NCBI RefSeq assembly: GCF_900086705.1
Contig: NZ_LT575483.1
Span: 3,925,536 to 3,989,535, forward strand
Source: Massilibacillus massiliensis
GTDB lineage: Bacteria > Bacillota > Negativicutes > FLKF01
Length of the DNA stretch: 64,000 nt
Reading direction: 5' to 3'
Shown: piece after piece, positions 44,575 through 52,987 of the stretch
Numbering within the stretch: the stretch's first letter is position 1
How the letters are laid out: each line of letters opens with the position of its first letter
Made by a program: the position numbers and the translations under genes
Notes under the pieces: model-generated
The model's database searches: none
Told to the model about the DNA's origin: nothing
Seen by the model: the letters and a program-made list of their open reading frames with translations, nothing else

Positions 44575-44946
44575 ATGGAATTTGTGATTATAACAGTTTT
44601 ATTATTGTATATGACTTTAGCGATAGGTACCTTTATAAAGTTTAAAATTTATAAAGTTCCATCTGCATATAACTATATAGCTTTTATTATGCCTGTAATT
44701 TTTTTAATTTGGGCGCCAATTGCAGCTTCCGTTGAAAAAAAAGCGGAGAAAAGGGGCCTTTTTATAACTTCGCTATTTATTCATTATAAAAACAGTATAA
44801 GGTTTTATCCTATATTAGTTGGCTATGCTGCCTATGCGCTTGCATCCGAAGAAGCTTGTAGTAATTCTCAAACGATGGAAATCATATGGCCGTCTTATCG
44901 ATATTTGTTCTTTGACTATAATAAAACGGGAACGAAAATTTATTAA
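44575..44946 (+). CDS. Unknown small membrane protein, partner of the preceding gene
   Basis: A 123-aa protein with two N-terminal transmembrane helices (about 1-20 and 33-52) and a further weakly hydrophobic stretch. No family is recognised. ATG 44575 is used because a GTG three codons upstream overlaps the GAAAGGG site. It begins 6 bp after the preceding stop. With the 44048 gene it forms a two-gene membrane operon of unknown purpose just right of the integrated element. Confidence 0.7.
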   Translation: MEFVIITVLLLYMTLAIGTFIKFKIYKVPSAYNYIAFIMPVIFLIWAPIAASVEKKAEKRGLFITSLFIHYKNSIRFYPILVGYAAYALASEEACSNSQTMEIIWPSYRYLFFDYNKTGTKIY

Positions 44947-45081
44947 TGAATAGAATATTAAAGTATTGCTCCATGTAAATAATTTTATATTTCAAATATA
45001 AAAATCAACACGAATGCATTGATAAAGTATAATTTTTTGCTAAAATAGAAATATAGTTTTATTTTAATTTGGAGGTATCAT

Positions 45082-45243
45082 ATGAAAAGTAATAGCATTG
45101 ATGCAAAGAAAAATACAGATAAACTTGCTAATAATCCTTATGTAAAGGTCGTAACAACAGACGATATGATTGAGGAATTAAAAATGGATAAAGATAAGCA
45201 GCTGGTGAATATGATACGCTCATATTTGTCGGACAGTAAATGA
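45082..45243 (+). CDS. 53-aa hypothetical protein
   Basis: A small charged protein (MKSNSIDAKKNTDKLANNP..., ending MIRSYLSDSK) that is not recognised. Support comes from a near-perfect GGAGG placed 6 nt before ATG 45082, a clean stop at 45241 and a strong terminator directly behind it. The central segment VVTTDDMIEELKMDKDKQL looks like a folded helix pair. It has no signal peptide. Confidence 0.7.
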   Translation: MKSNSIDAKKNTDKLANNPYVKVVTTDDMIEELKMDKDKQLVNMIRSYLSDSK

Positions 45244-45286
45244 GAAAACCCTGTACATAATTGACGATGTACAGGGTTTCTTTATT
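45244..45286. terminator. Bidirectional terminator between convergent small genes
   Basis: AAACCCTGTACAT pairs with ATGTACAGGGTTT, with T-rich sequence to the right and A-rich sequence to the left, serving both the 45082 and 45285 genes. Confidence 0.85.
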
Positions 45287-45545
45287 AATATATGGTGTAT
45301 TGTTTCCAAGGAATTTGATCAACACGGATTGTTTTTAAGAAATCAACAATATCTTTACGCCCTACATAACGTGGAATACCATTCTCGTTTTGAGACATTA
45401 AAATTATGGGCATATTAGGGAAAAAATATGATAATTTTTGTCTTGTTTCCACTGCGGTTACAGTATAACGGGTGATATGCTGTTTTACAGATATAATTGC
45501 AAAGGTTACGTTTTGTTCTTTAATAACAGCACCATTGATTAACAT
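45285..45545 (-). CDS. 86-aa hypothetical protein
   Basis: A small soluble protein I cannot place in a family. It begins MLINGAVIKEQNVTFAIISV, with a beta-strand-rich N-terminal half, and ends with RYVGRKDIVDFLKTIRVDQIPW, a helix plus tail. The start ATG 45545 follows GAGGAGC. It is transcribed alone toward the shared terminator. Intact length, good ribosome-binding site and codon usage like the neighbours support it as real. Confidence 0.7.
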   Translation of the reverse strand: MLINGAVIKEQNVTFAIISVKQHITRYTVTAVETRQKLSYFFPNMPIILMSQNENGIPRYVGRKDIVDFLKTIRVDQIPWKQYTIY

Positions 45546-45661
45546 ATATAGCTCCTCATTAAATTTTGATCGTTACGTAAATTTTAGCAAGAAATGTGTC
45601 GTAAATCAATGATTCATAAATATGGAGGTTCGCCTAAACTTATAAAAGTGATTTATTTTTC

Positions 45662-45718
45662 TTTACAGAACATATGTACTATGTTATCATAAAAACATAT
45701 TAACAGAACAAATGTTCT
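45662..45718 (+). promoter_or_regulatory. Promoter with two LexA (SOS) boxes
   Basis: TTTACA (45662-45667), a 17-bp spacer and TATCAT (45685-45690) form the promoter. AGAACAAATGTTCT (45705-45718) is a perfect GAAC-N4-GTTC LexA/DinR box, and AGAACATATGTACT (45667-45680) is a one-mismatch second box overlapping the -35. Both would block transcription when LexA is bound. Confidence 0.83.
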
Positions 45719-45731
45719 TGGAGGGTGCGAA

Positions 45732-46007
45732 ATGAAATATATTGTTGGTTTTTTATTTGTATTGATTTTGTGGAGTATTACGCCGATCGGTATATCTAAT
45801 GCATATCTTCATACGAATTTATACGATACAATTACTGTGAAGCAAGGCGATGATGTATGGAATATTGCCAAAGTATATGCGAGTGATACAGAAGATATTA
45901 GAGCTTTAATTTCAGCAATTAAAGAACTCAATCGCTTAGATCATAGCGCACATATATTTCCAGGGCAAAAATTAAAAATACCAATAAATAAAGAAGCACC
46001 AAAATAG
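45732..46007 (+). CDS. LysM-domain membrane protein, YneA-like SOS division inhibitor candidate
   Basis: A 91-aa protein with one N-terminal transmembrane or signal segment (about 3-21) and a single extracytoplasmic LysM domain (about 33-84: ITVKQGDDVWNIAKVYAS and IFPGQKLKIPI). This small TM-plus-LysM layout is that of YneA/DivS-type suppressors of cell division, and the two LexA boxes directly upstream support SOS induction. lexA itself is not adjacent, unlike the usual yneA arrangement. ATG 45732 follows GGAGGG. The functional assignment is inference from architecture plus regulation. Confidence 0.82.
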   Translation: MKYIVGFLFVLILWSITPIGISNAYLHTNLYDTITVKQGDDVWNIAKVYASDTEDIRALISAIKELNRLDHSAHIFPGQKLKIPINKEAPK

Positions 46008-46044
46008 GATTTTAATCCCGTTTTGGTGCTTCTTTATTTATTGA
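45997..46044. terminator. Bidirectional terminator
   Basis: GAAGCACCAAAA pairs with TTTTGGTGCTTC, with an inner GGGATT/AATCCC stem and T-rich flanks on both sides. Confidence 0.85.
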
Positions 46045-46052
46045 AAAAATTC

Positions 46053-46697
46053 TTATTTTGCATCATGTGTTTCGATATTTTTTGCACCACTGTTGGTTAA
46101 TATTTGTATAGCTTGTGATACTTTATTTTGTGTTGTTTTTATAACGGCTAAAGTACTTCCAGCGGAAACTTCTTTACTATAGGCTTCACTTCTTTCAGAA
46201 GGAATTCCCCAATCTATTAATCCACCAGCAATTCCACCGCCGATTGCGCCGCTAATTGTAGCAGCAATTGGACCAGCAGCAATGATTGGTCCTATACCTG
46301 GGATCGCTAATGCACCTGCGCTGAGTAGAAGTCCTCCAACGCCGCCGAGGGCACCGCCTGTCATAGTACCGTCCATAATACTATCATCAGTAAGTTCACT
46401 TGTACGACCAGATTGCTGATTATCTTTTGCTACAATATTGATTTCTTCTGTAGAAAAGCCATTTGAACGTAATTGGTTTACAGATTGTTCAGCTTGCCTT
46501 AAACTTGAAAAAAGACCCACGATTGTTTTCGGATTAGTGTTTTGTGTGTTTGTAGTTGCACTGCCCGATTGATTTTGCTGCATCATTGTTTGTTGAGCAT
46601 TTGCTTGTTGGGGTTGAGTGCCGGCATTATTATAGCTACTTACTATATTATTGTTAGAAGCATTTGTAGTTTGTTCGTTCATATTGTTATTTGGCAT
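46053..46697 (-). CDS. General stress protein 17M-like protein with glycine-zipper
   Basis: A 214-aa protein. Residues 1-55 are a low-complexity Asn/Gln/Thr-rich tail. A GSP17M/YflT-type domain (about 57-92: TIVGLFSSLRQAEQSVNQL and FSTEEINIVAKD) is followed by a glycine-rich hydrophobic zipper (about 110-160: GGALGGVGGLLLSAGAL and GAIGGGIAGGLIDWG) and a repeat-like end (STLAVIKTTQNKVSQAIQIL). Such proteins are general stress proteins of unknown mechanism. ATG 46697 follows AAGGAGG. Confidence 0.85.
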   Translation of the reverse strand: MPNNNMNEQTTNASNNNIVSSYNNAGTQPQQANAQQTMMQQNQSGSATTNTQNTNPKTIVGLFSSLRQAEQSVNQLRSNGFSTEEINIVAKDNQQSGRTSELTDDSIMDGTMTGGALGGVGGLLLSAGALAIPGIGPIIAAGPIAATISGAIGGGIAGGLIDWGIPSERSEAYSKEVSAGSTLAVIKTTQNKVSQAIQILTNSGAKNIETHDAK

Positions 46698-46942
46698 CTA
46701 GATGAACCTCCTTGATATTAAAATAAATTGACTGTATTTAGTTTGTACGATATTAATAATGCTATACATCGAAAAAGAGATTTGTTAAAAATTTAGTATA
46801 AGCTATGTAAATTTTAATTGACGATTTGTTTTAATTAAATAAATAAAAAGTGTTAAAAGGATTTATATTACTCTATGTCAAATAAACATAGAAATCATTA
46901 TAAAAGGTTTGTTTTATAAAATAAATTTAAGGTTGTGTAAAT

Positions 46943-47704
46943 ATGAATAGTGAAACTTTAATTTCTGAAATGATAGAGTTTGTAAAAAATGAAAAACAGC
47001 TAGAAGCAATACGAATAGAAAAAGAAGTTGAAATTGAAGGGCGAACGGGAATATATCCAGTTGATTTATTTTTGGAATTTCAGGGTGAAAATGGTCTGCA
47101 TTACAAAATAATTGCGCAAGTAAAAAATATGGAGCATCAATTAAATAAACAGGAATTATTTGAATTTGTAAAAATTTTGCAAGATGTTTCGGGGCAAGTG
47201 ATGGGGGTAATATTTACACAGCCTGTATATGATAAACTTGTTCGTGATATAGCGAAAGACGTAGGTATTCTTCTATATGAAATGGGTGGAGTTGATGATA
47301 AACCAATTTACCAGCCGAATATAAGTGGAATCAAAGTTGATATTGATGAAGAATGGGTTAAAGCTGAAAAGATGAAGCATGGATTAGAAAATGAGACAAT
47401 TCCTTTTAGTGGAGATCCTAAATATATGTATCTTTATAATAAAGAAAATTGTTGTATAGATTCTATAGAAGGAATTTTTAATAGTTATGTAAAAAAATAT
47501 TCTACACAAGAAGAGTTCTCAGAAAATAAAATTATGCATTCATTTGAAGAGGAGGTTTATTTGCAAACCGGGCATGCTCTTATACCTAAAATTAGAATTA
47601 AATGTATAAGCTTTTATTTAAGTTTTACTAAAGTTTCTGTATGGAATGCTGAGGATATTATGATGAAAATTATAAGAACTGCATTGAATGCAAGATTAAA
47701 GTAA
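46943..47704 (+). CDS. Solitary Mrr-like restriction endonuclease-fold protein
   Basis: A 253-aa protein whose N-terminal half looks like a PD-(D/E)xK nuclease of the Mrr/Mrr-like type: IEGRTGIYPVDLFLEF (Asp41) followed by the strand YKIIAQVKN with a QxK variant (Gln59, Lys61) instead of ExK. The C-terminal half (about 110-253) is not recognised. No methylase or restriction-system partner lies nearby. It could be a type IV-like defence protein or a housekeeping nuclease-fold protein. The ribosome-binding site is weak (AAGGTTGTG). Confidence 0.65.
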   Translation: MNSETLISEMIEFVKNEKQLEAIRIEKEVEIEGRTGIYPVDLFLEFQGENGLHYKIIAQVKNMEHQLNKQELFEFVKILQDVSGQVMGVIFTQPVYDKLVRDIAKDVGILLYEMGGVDDKPIYQPNISGIKVDIDEEWVKAEKMKHGLENETIPFSGDPKYMYLYNKENCCIDSIEGIFNSYVKKYSTQEEFSENKIMHSFEEEVYLQTGHALIPKIRIKCISFYLSFTKVSVWNAEDIMMKIIRTALNARLK

Positions 47705-47781
47705 GCGGTTGGTTCTTTTTCAGCGTTATATAGTATTCATTCTTTCTTTTGCACATATAATAGCATGAGGAGGGATGCATA

Positions 47782-48678
47782 TTGAAACTGTTTTCAATTG
47801 GTTTACAAGAAGAGTTCGATATAGTTCAAGCCAATTTACAAAATGATTGCGATAAATTAAAGAGTCAAGGCTTTTTAATTAAGATAGATGTTATTCAAAG
47901 CGAAAGTTATACTTTTTTAGAATGTCATGTGATTCAAGGTGAAATGTCTTTTCGAAATTATGAAAAAGTCAAAAATATTATTAAGCGTTACGTAGCAAAG
48001 CATTTATTTTGTTATATCATTGAATGTAAAACCAAATCTCTTATCAACCAGCACGTGATGAAAAAATATCAATATTTAAATGAAGAAGAAAAGCAGGCTG
48101 TTTATAAACATTCGCTAAGGTTGATAAAAGAGAATGATTGTGATCAACAATGGAATGATATGAAAACTGATATGCAGAATAAACTTCTTTATTATTTAGA
48201 GGAAAATCAAAATATTGTGGTTGACGGATTTATAAATTTTCGTTTGCCTTCGTATCAAATCTATTTAGCAGAAATAATGGATAAAGCTCTAGATTTATAT
48301 ATGATGGAAATAGAATATCAAGAATTTATTCAAGTATTACGTTATTTTGTAAAAATGAATACAGAGCAAGCTTTAACAATACAAGTCATTATGAAAGGGA
48401 CTGGACCATATTTATTATTAGACGAAACTGGTGCGTTATTACATTATCAATATGTTGATGTTGTGGATCGACGGACTGCCGATGATTATGCAGAACTTCT
48501 TATTAGTACATTGATTAATATAGCTCCGCAAAAAATTATAGTACGCAATGTGAATGGCGATATCAATCATCACACGTTAATAAAAACTTTAAAAAATATA
48601 TTTCAAGATCGTATTTATATTTTAACTGAGGATAAAATGGATAATATAAGTATTCATCTTGACAGTGATTTATTGTAA
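47782..48678 (+). CDS. ytxC: YtxC-family putative sporulation protein
   Basis: A 298-aa protein of the YtxC family, found in endospore formers and typically encoded just before thrS, as here. Characteristic segments are the N-terminal beta part and the FINFRLPSYQIYLAEIMDKA and EYQEFIQVLRYFV helices. Its molecular role is unknown. It has a TTG start at 47782, 8 nt after GAGGAGGG. Its presence is one of the better hints that the host belongs to a spore-forming lineage. Confidence 0.85.
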   Translation: MKLFSIGLQEEFDIVQANLQNDCDKLKSQGFLIKIDVIQSESYTFLECHVIQGEMSFRNYEKVKNIIKRYVAKHLFCYIIECKTKSLINQHVMKKYQYLNEEEKQAVYKHSLRLIKENDCDQQWNDMKTDMQNKLLYYLEENQNIVVDGFINFRLPSYQIYLAEIMDKALDLYMMEIEYQEFIQVLRYFVKMNTEQALTIQVIMKGTGPYLLLDETGALLHYQYVDVVDRRTADDYAELLISTLINIAPQKIIVRNVNGDINHHTLIKTLKNIFQDRIYILTEDKMDNISIHLDSDLL

Positions 48679-48714
48679 ATATATAATTTAGATATAATCT
48701 CATATAATAAAAGT

Positions 48715-48968
48715 AATGCAGAAGATAAGATAATAATTTGGTTGTTTAGCAGAGAAAAATGTTAAAGCTGTGAGCATTTTATTCAACGATTATTATTACC
48801 ACTTCTAAACTGCAGGCTGAAATGTTAGTAAGCTGTGCCGGGAGTTTATCTCGTTATTAAATTTTGAGTAGGATAAATGTGGATTTAGATCGCGTTTGTC
48901 AATCAGGGTGGAACCGCGAAGGTATAGTATAGCCTCGTCCCTAGTTGGGATGAGGCTATTTTTTATTT
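48715..48968 (+). promoter_or_regulatory. T-box riboswitch of thrS (threonine specifier ACC)
   Basis: The stem I base GCAGAAG pairs with CTTCT...TGC, with the specifier ACC (Thr) at 48798-48800 in the usual place before its 3' strand. The T-box AGGGTGGAACCGCG is at 48905-48918, followed by the terminator AGCCTCGTCCC with GGGATGAGGCT and a T-run. Uncharged tRNA-Thr should promote read-through. Confidence 0.93.
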
Positions 48969-48987
48969 TATTAGGGGGAATTTTATT

Positions 48988-50901
48988 ATGGCAAAGATTA
49001 AAGTAACGTTAAAAGATGGTGCTATACGAGAAATTGAAACTGGTGCTACAGTATTAGATTTTGCGAAATCGCTAAGCAATAGTTTAGCGAAGTCGGCTTT
49101 GGCAGGAAAAGTGGATGGTGTAGTTGTTGGGTTAGATACTCGCTTGACAAAGAATGTAAAAGTTGAAATTTTAACTTTTGCAGATCATGAAGGTAAACAT
49201 GCATTAAGACATAGTGCATCACATATTTTGGCACAAGCTGTGAAACGTTTATATAAGAATGTTAAATTAGCAATTGGACCTGCAATCGAAAATGGTTTTT
49301 ATTATGATTTTGATACAGAACAGCCATTTACGCCAGAGGATTTGGTGAAAATTCAATCCGAAATGGAAAAAATCGTGAAAGAAAATTTAGCGATTGAGCG
49401 TGCAGAACTTAGCAGAAGTGAAGCAATTGATTTATTTGAAAAACAAGATGAAACGTACAAAGTTGAGCTGATTCGTGACTTGCCGGAGGACGCAATTATT
49501 TCAACTTATAAACAAGGGGAATTCATTGATCTTTGTGCTGGACCGCATGTTCTTTCTACCGGTAAAGTAAAAGCATTAAAGCTCCAGAGTATTGCTGGTG
49601 CCTATTGGCGTGGTGATGAAAAACGCAAAATGCTGCAAAGAATTTATGGTACAGCATTCGAGAAAAAGGCTGAATTAGATGAATATTTAACAATGCTTGA
49701 AGAGGCTGCGAAACGAGATCATCGAAAACTAGGCCGTGAACTTGATTTATTTAGTATCCAAGAAGAAGGACCAGGATTTCCATTTTTCCATCCAAATGGT
49801 ATGGTAATTCGTAATGAACTAGAAACTTTTTGGCGTGAAATTCATAGAGAATTTGGTTACCAAGAGATAAAAACACCAATTATTTTAAATCGAAAATTAT
49901 GGGAGCAATCTGGGCATTGGGATCATTATAAAGAAAATATGTATTTTACGCAGATTGACGGGGAGGATTACGCTGTTAAGCCAATGAATTGCCCAGGTGG
50001 AATCTTGGTATATCGTACACAGCACCATAGTTATCGTGATTTACCCCTTCGTACTGCAGAACTTGGTTTAGTACATCGCCATGAGCTGTCAGGAGCTTTA
50101 CATGGTTTGATGCGTGTACGTAATTTTACACAGGATGATGCACATATATTTATGTTGCCTTCGCAAATAAAAGAAGAAATTCAAAAGGTAATTGATTTAT
50201 TCGATCGTGTATATAGCACATTCGGACTTGAATATCATGCAGAACTTAGTACGCGTCCAGAAAAAGCAATGGGATCAGAGGAAGTATGGGAGACAACCAC
50301 CAATGCGCTTCGTGAAGCATTGGAAGATCGCGGAATGAAATATATTATTAATGAAGGCGATGGCGCTTTTTATGGACCAAAGATTGATTTTCATCTTAGA
50401 GATTCTATTGGTCGTACATGGCAATGTGGCACAATTCAATTAGATATGTTATTACCAGAAAAATTCGATTTAACTTATGTTGGTGAAGATGGGCAAAAAC
50501 ATCGTCCGGTTATGATTCATCGTGTTGCTTATGGCAGCATCGAACGTTTTATCGGTATTTTGATTGAGCATTATGCGGGAGCGTTCCCTGTATGGTTAGC
50601 TCCAATACAAGTGAAAATATTGACGATAACAGATAAAAATACGGAATATGCATATGCGCTAAGAAAAGAAATGTTTGATAAAGGAATTCGCGTCGAAGTG
50701 GATGATAGAAATGAAAAAGTAGGTTATAAAATTCGTGAAAGTCAAATATCTAAAGTACCATATATTCTTGTGGTAGGAGATAAGGAAATGGAAGAGCATA
50801 AGGTTGCTGTTCGAAGACATGGTGAAAAAGATAGTTCCGTACAAGATGTTGAGGGCTTTATCACTGAAGTTTTAGAAAAAATAAGAAAAAAAGAAAAATA
50901 G
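48988..50901 (+). CDS. thrS: Threonine--tRNA ligase
   Basis: A 637-aa class II synthetase. It has a TGS domain (about 1-62), an editing domain (about 70-220, with HSASHILAQAVK and the HxxxH motif), the catalytic core with zinc-binding MNCPGG and HELSGALHGLMRVR, and a C-terminal anticodon-binding domain. It starts with ATG after AGGGGGG. It is controlled by the Thr T-box directly upstream and is followed by the infC leader with its own promoter. Confidence 0.98.
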   Translation: MAKIKVTLKDGAIREIETGATVLDFAKSLSNSLAKSALAGKVDGVVVGLDTRLTKNVKVEILTFADHEGKHALRHSASHILAQAVKRLYKNVKLAIGPAIENGFYYDFDTEQPFTPEDLVKIQSEMEKIVKENLAIERAELSRSEAIDLFEKQDETYKVELIRDLPEDAIISTYKQGEFIDLCAGPHVLSTGKVKALKLQSIAGAYWRGDEKRKMLQRIYGTAFEKKAELDEYLTMLEEAAKRDHRKLGRELDLFSIQEEGPGFPFFHPNGMVIRNELETFWREIHREFGYQEIKTPIILNRKLWEQSGHWDHYKENMYFTQIDGEDYAVKPMNCPGGILVYRTQHHSYRDLPLRTAELGLVHRHELSGALHGLMRVRNFTQDDAHIFMLPSQIKEEIQKVIDLFDRVYSTFGLEYHAELSTRPEKAMGSEEVWETTTNALREALEDRGMKYIINEGDGAFYGPKIDFHLRDSIGRTWQCGTIQLDMLLPEKFDLTYVGEDGQKHRPVMIHRVAYGSIERFIGILIEHYAGAFPVWLAPIQVKILTITDKNTEYAYALRKEMFDKGIRVEVDDRNEKVGYKIRESQISKVPYILVVGDKEMEEHKVAVRRHGEKDSSVQDVEGFITEVLEKIRKKEK

Positions 50902-50905
50902 AGTA

Positions 50906-50934
50906 TTGACATTTTCATGATAACTTGTTACTAT
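50906..50934 (+). promoter_or_regulatory. Sigma-A promoter of the infC operon
   Basis: TTGACA (50906-50911), a 17-bp spacer, then TACTAT (50929-50934), directly after thrS. Confidence 0.85.
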
Positions 50935-50949
50935 TAATGAGTCCTTTAT

Positions 50950-51064
50950 GAAAATATTAAGTAGAAGCCATCCGCTTCTCACCTTATGGCGTTTTAGTCA
51001 CTAAGGTATGAGATATCGTACAGTATTGTATTGATCACGGGTGGCAGGTTGCCACTCGTTTTTA
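50950..51064 (+). ncRNA. L20-type leader of infC-rpmI-rplT with terminator
   Basis: The leader contains the GAAGCCATCCGCTTCTCACC region and a downstream CACTAAGGT complement typical of L20-binding leaders, then a terminator (CGGGTGGCA with TGCCACTCG and T5). In Bacillota, L20 represses its own operon by stabilising the terminator. The match is by position and general pattern. Confidence 0.7.
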
Positions 51065-51100
51065 TTTATATTTACAGATTATTTTAGGAGGTGGATCTCG

Positions 51101-51619
51101 ATTAGTAAAGAAACTTTGAAGATCAATGAGGAAATTCGCGCTAGAGAAGTTCGTGTAACGAGCTCTACAGGTGAACAACTTGGAATTATGGCAACAAGAG
51201 AAGCTTTACGCATAGCTGCGGAACAGCAGCTAGATCTAGTTGAAGTAGCTCCAATGGGAAAACCGCCAGTTTGTCGTATTATGGATTTTGGTAAATACAG
51301 ATATGAACAGCAAAAGCGTGACAAAGAAGCGAAGAAGAAACAAAAGGTTGTTACAGTGAAAGAAGTTAAGCTTCGTCCTAATATTGAGCAACATGATTTT
51401 AACGTCAAGTTGAAAAATGCCCTTCGTTTTCTCGAAGATGGTGACAAAGTAAAAGTTACTATCATGTTCCGTGGTAGAGAGTTATCTCATCCAGAACTAG
51501 GCAGAGAGGTATTACTTAAAATGGCGACTGAGTTAAAAGACTTAGTAACTGTTGAGCGTGACCCTAAGCTTGAAGGTAAAAATATGATAATGATTTTAGC
51601 ACCAAAGGCACATAACTAA
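51101..51619 (+). CDS. infC: Translation initiation factor IF-3
   Basis: A 172-aa initiation factor. The N-terminal domain ([20 protein letters not shown]) and the C-terminal domain ([19 protein letters not shown] and [12 protein letters not shown]) are complete. The frame is open from 51041, but that part is the leader terminator. The start is the rare codon ATT at 51101, 6 nt after TTAGGAGGTGG, giving the conserved N-terminus (I/M)SKETLKI. Rare AUU starts in infC are an established IF3 autoregulation device. It heads infC-rpmI-rplT. Confidence 0.95.
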   Translation: MSKETLKINEEIRAREVRVTSSTGEQLGIMATREALRIAAEQQLDLVEVAPMGKPPVCRIMDFGKYRYEQQKRDKEAKKKQKVVTVKEVKLRPNIEQHDFNVKLKNALRFLEDGDKVKVTIMFRGRELSHPELGREVLLKMATELKDLVTVERDPKLEGKNMIMILAPKAHN

Positions 51620-51632
51620 AGGAGGAATAGCA

Positions 51633-51830
51633 ATGCCAAAAATTAAAACTCGCAGAGCTGCTGCAAAACGTTTCAAACTAACTGGTACAGGTGAATTTAA
51701 ACGTGCAAAAGCTTTCAAAAGCCATATTTTAGAAAAAAAATCACCTGCACGTAAACGTAATTTACGTAAAGCAACACTTGTAAGCAAAGCAGATCATGAA
51801 CGCGTAACTAAGATGCTTCCTTACGCTTAA
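51633..51830 (+). CDS. rpmI: 50S ribosomal protein L35
   Basis: A 65-aa basic ribosomal protein with the standard signature [20 protein letters not shown] and the [16 protein letters not shown] segment. It starts 13 bp after infC behind AAAGGAGG and is co-transcribed with infC and rplT. Confidence 0.98.
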   Translation: MPKIKTRRAAAKRFKLTGTGEFKRAKAFKSHILEKKSPARKRNLRKATLVSKADHERVTKMLPYA

Positions 51831-51858
51831 AATATAGATTATTTAGGAGGAACGAAAC

Positions 51859-52215
51859 ATGCCAAGAGTTAAAAAAGGCGTGACTGCACATAGACGTCAT
51901 AAAAAAATTCTAAAACTAGCGAAAGGTTTTAGAGGAGCAAAAAGCAAACAATTTAAAAAAGCAAATGAAACTGTAATGAAAGGTCTTTTCTACGCTCGTC
52001 GTGATCGCCGTGCTAAAAAAGGTGAATTCCGTAAATTATGGATTGCACGTATTAATGCAGCAGCCCGTACAAATGGGATTTCTTACAGCCAATTAATCAA
52101 TGGTTTAAGTAAGGCTGGCGTTGCTGTAAATCGTAAAATGCTTGCTGATCTAGCAATTAGTGATGCAGTTGCATTTACACAATTAGTGACTGTAGCAAAA
52201 GAGCAATTGAAATAA
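51859..52215 (+). CDS. rplT: 50S ribosomal protein L20
   Basis: A 118-aa ribosomal assembly protein with the full conserved sequence ([20 protein letters not shown], then [20 protein letters not shown]). In Bacillota it also binds its own leader to repress the operon; the leader is at 50950-51064. It ends the infC operon ahead of a strong terminator. Confidence 0.98.
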   Translation: MPRVKKGVTAHRRHKKILKLAKGFRGAKSKQFKKANETVMKGLFYARRDRRAKKGEFRKLWIARINAAARTNGISYSQLINGLSKAGVAVNRKMLADLAISDAVAFTQLVTVAKEQLK

Positions 52216-52221
52216 CTTTAA

Positions 52222-52260
52222 TTAAAAGGTTCTGATGATAAAATCAGAACCTTTTTTGTC
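52222..52260 (+). terminator. Terminator of the infC operon
   Basis: AAAAGGTTCTGAT pairs with ATCAGAACCTTTT, ending in a T-run. Confidence 0.92.
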
Positions 52261-52318
52261 AGGATCTTTTAAAGTGCATGTGAAAATGATGAGACTTGAT
52301 TGGTGAGGTGCAGATGTA

Positions 52319-52987
52319 ATGAAAAGGGAAAAAGCAGATCGACAATTCGCTATTATTGGATTAGGGAGATTTGGCAGCAATATGGCCAAAGCTTTATATA
52401 AAATGGGGTATGAAGTTCTGGCGATTGATAAAGATATGCAAAAAGTACAGGACTTTAGTGATGAGGTAACACATGTTGTACAAGCAGACACCACAGATGA
52501 AAATGCACTAAGGGCGATGGGAATACGTAATTTCGATGTAGTAGTAGTTGCAATTGGCGAAGATGTGCAGGCAAATATTATGACGACATTACAATTAAAA
52601 GAGATTGGTGCTCCCTTTATTGTAGCAACTGCTCGTAATTCTTTACATGTAAAATTATTAGAAAAAATAGGTGCCGATCGTGTTGTTTCTCCAGAAAGAG
52701 ATATGGCGCGTCGTGTTGCGTACAATCTGGCATCTACCAGTGTTATGGATTATATTGAACTTTCACCTAAATTTAGTATTGTTGAAATTTCTGCACCAAA
52801 AGCATTTCAAGATAAAACGTTAGCTGAATCTGATATTCGTGCTAAATATGGCATTAATGTTGTCGCAATTAAGCGTGATGATAATTTAATTATTTCTCCA
52901 TTGCCAAGTGAAAAAATTCAAAAGGGTGATATTGTTATTGTCGTTGGCAGTAATGAAGGCATCAACGGTTTAGAGGAATTGGAATGA
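52319..52987 (+). CDS. Potassium channel RCK regulator (KtrA/TrkA-N type)
   Basis: A 222-aa cytoplasmic gating subunit of Ktr/Trk potassium transporters. The Rossmann RCK_N domain has FAIIGLGRFGSNMAKAL (GxGxxG, Gly14-Gly19) with the acidic Asp37 at the end of strand 2, which selects NAD(H)/ATP. The RCK_C domain follows (about 135-222: PAKAFQDKTLAESD and KIQKGDIVIVVG). No membrane subunit is adjacent. ATG 52319 follows GGTGAGGTG. It overlaps the next gene by 4 bp. Confidence 0.93.
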   Translation: MKREKADRQFAIIGLGRFGSNMAKALYKMGYEVLAIDKDMQKVQDFSDEVTHVVQADTTDENALRAMGIRNFDVVVVAIGEDVQANIMTTLQLKEIGAPFIVATARNSLHVKLLEKIGADRVVSPERDMARRVAYNLASTSVMDYIELSPKFSIVEISAPKAFQDKTLAESDIRAKYGINVVAIKRDDNLIISPLPSEKIQKGDIVIVVGSNEGINGLEELE

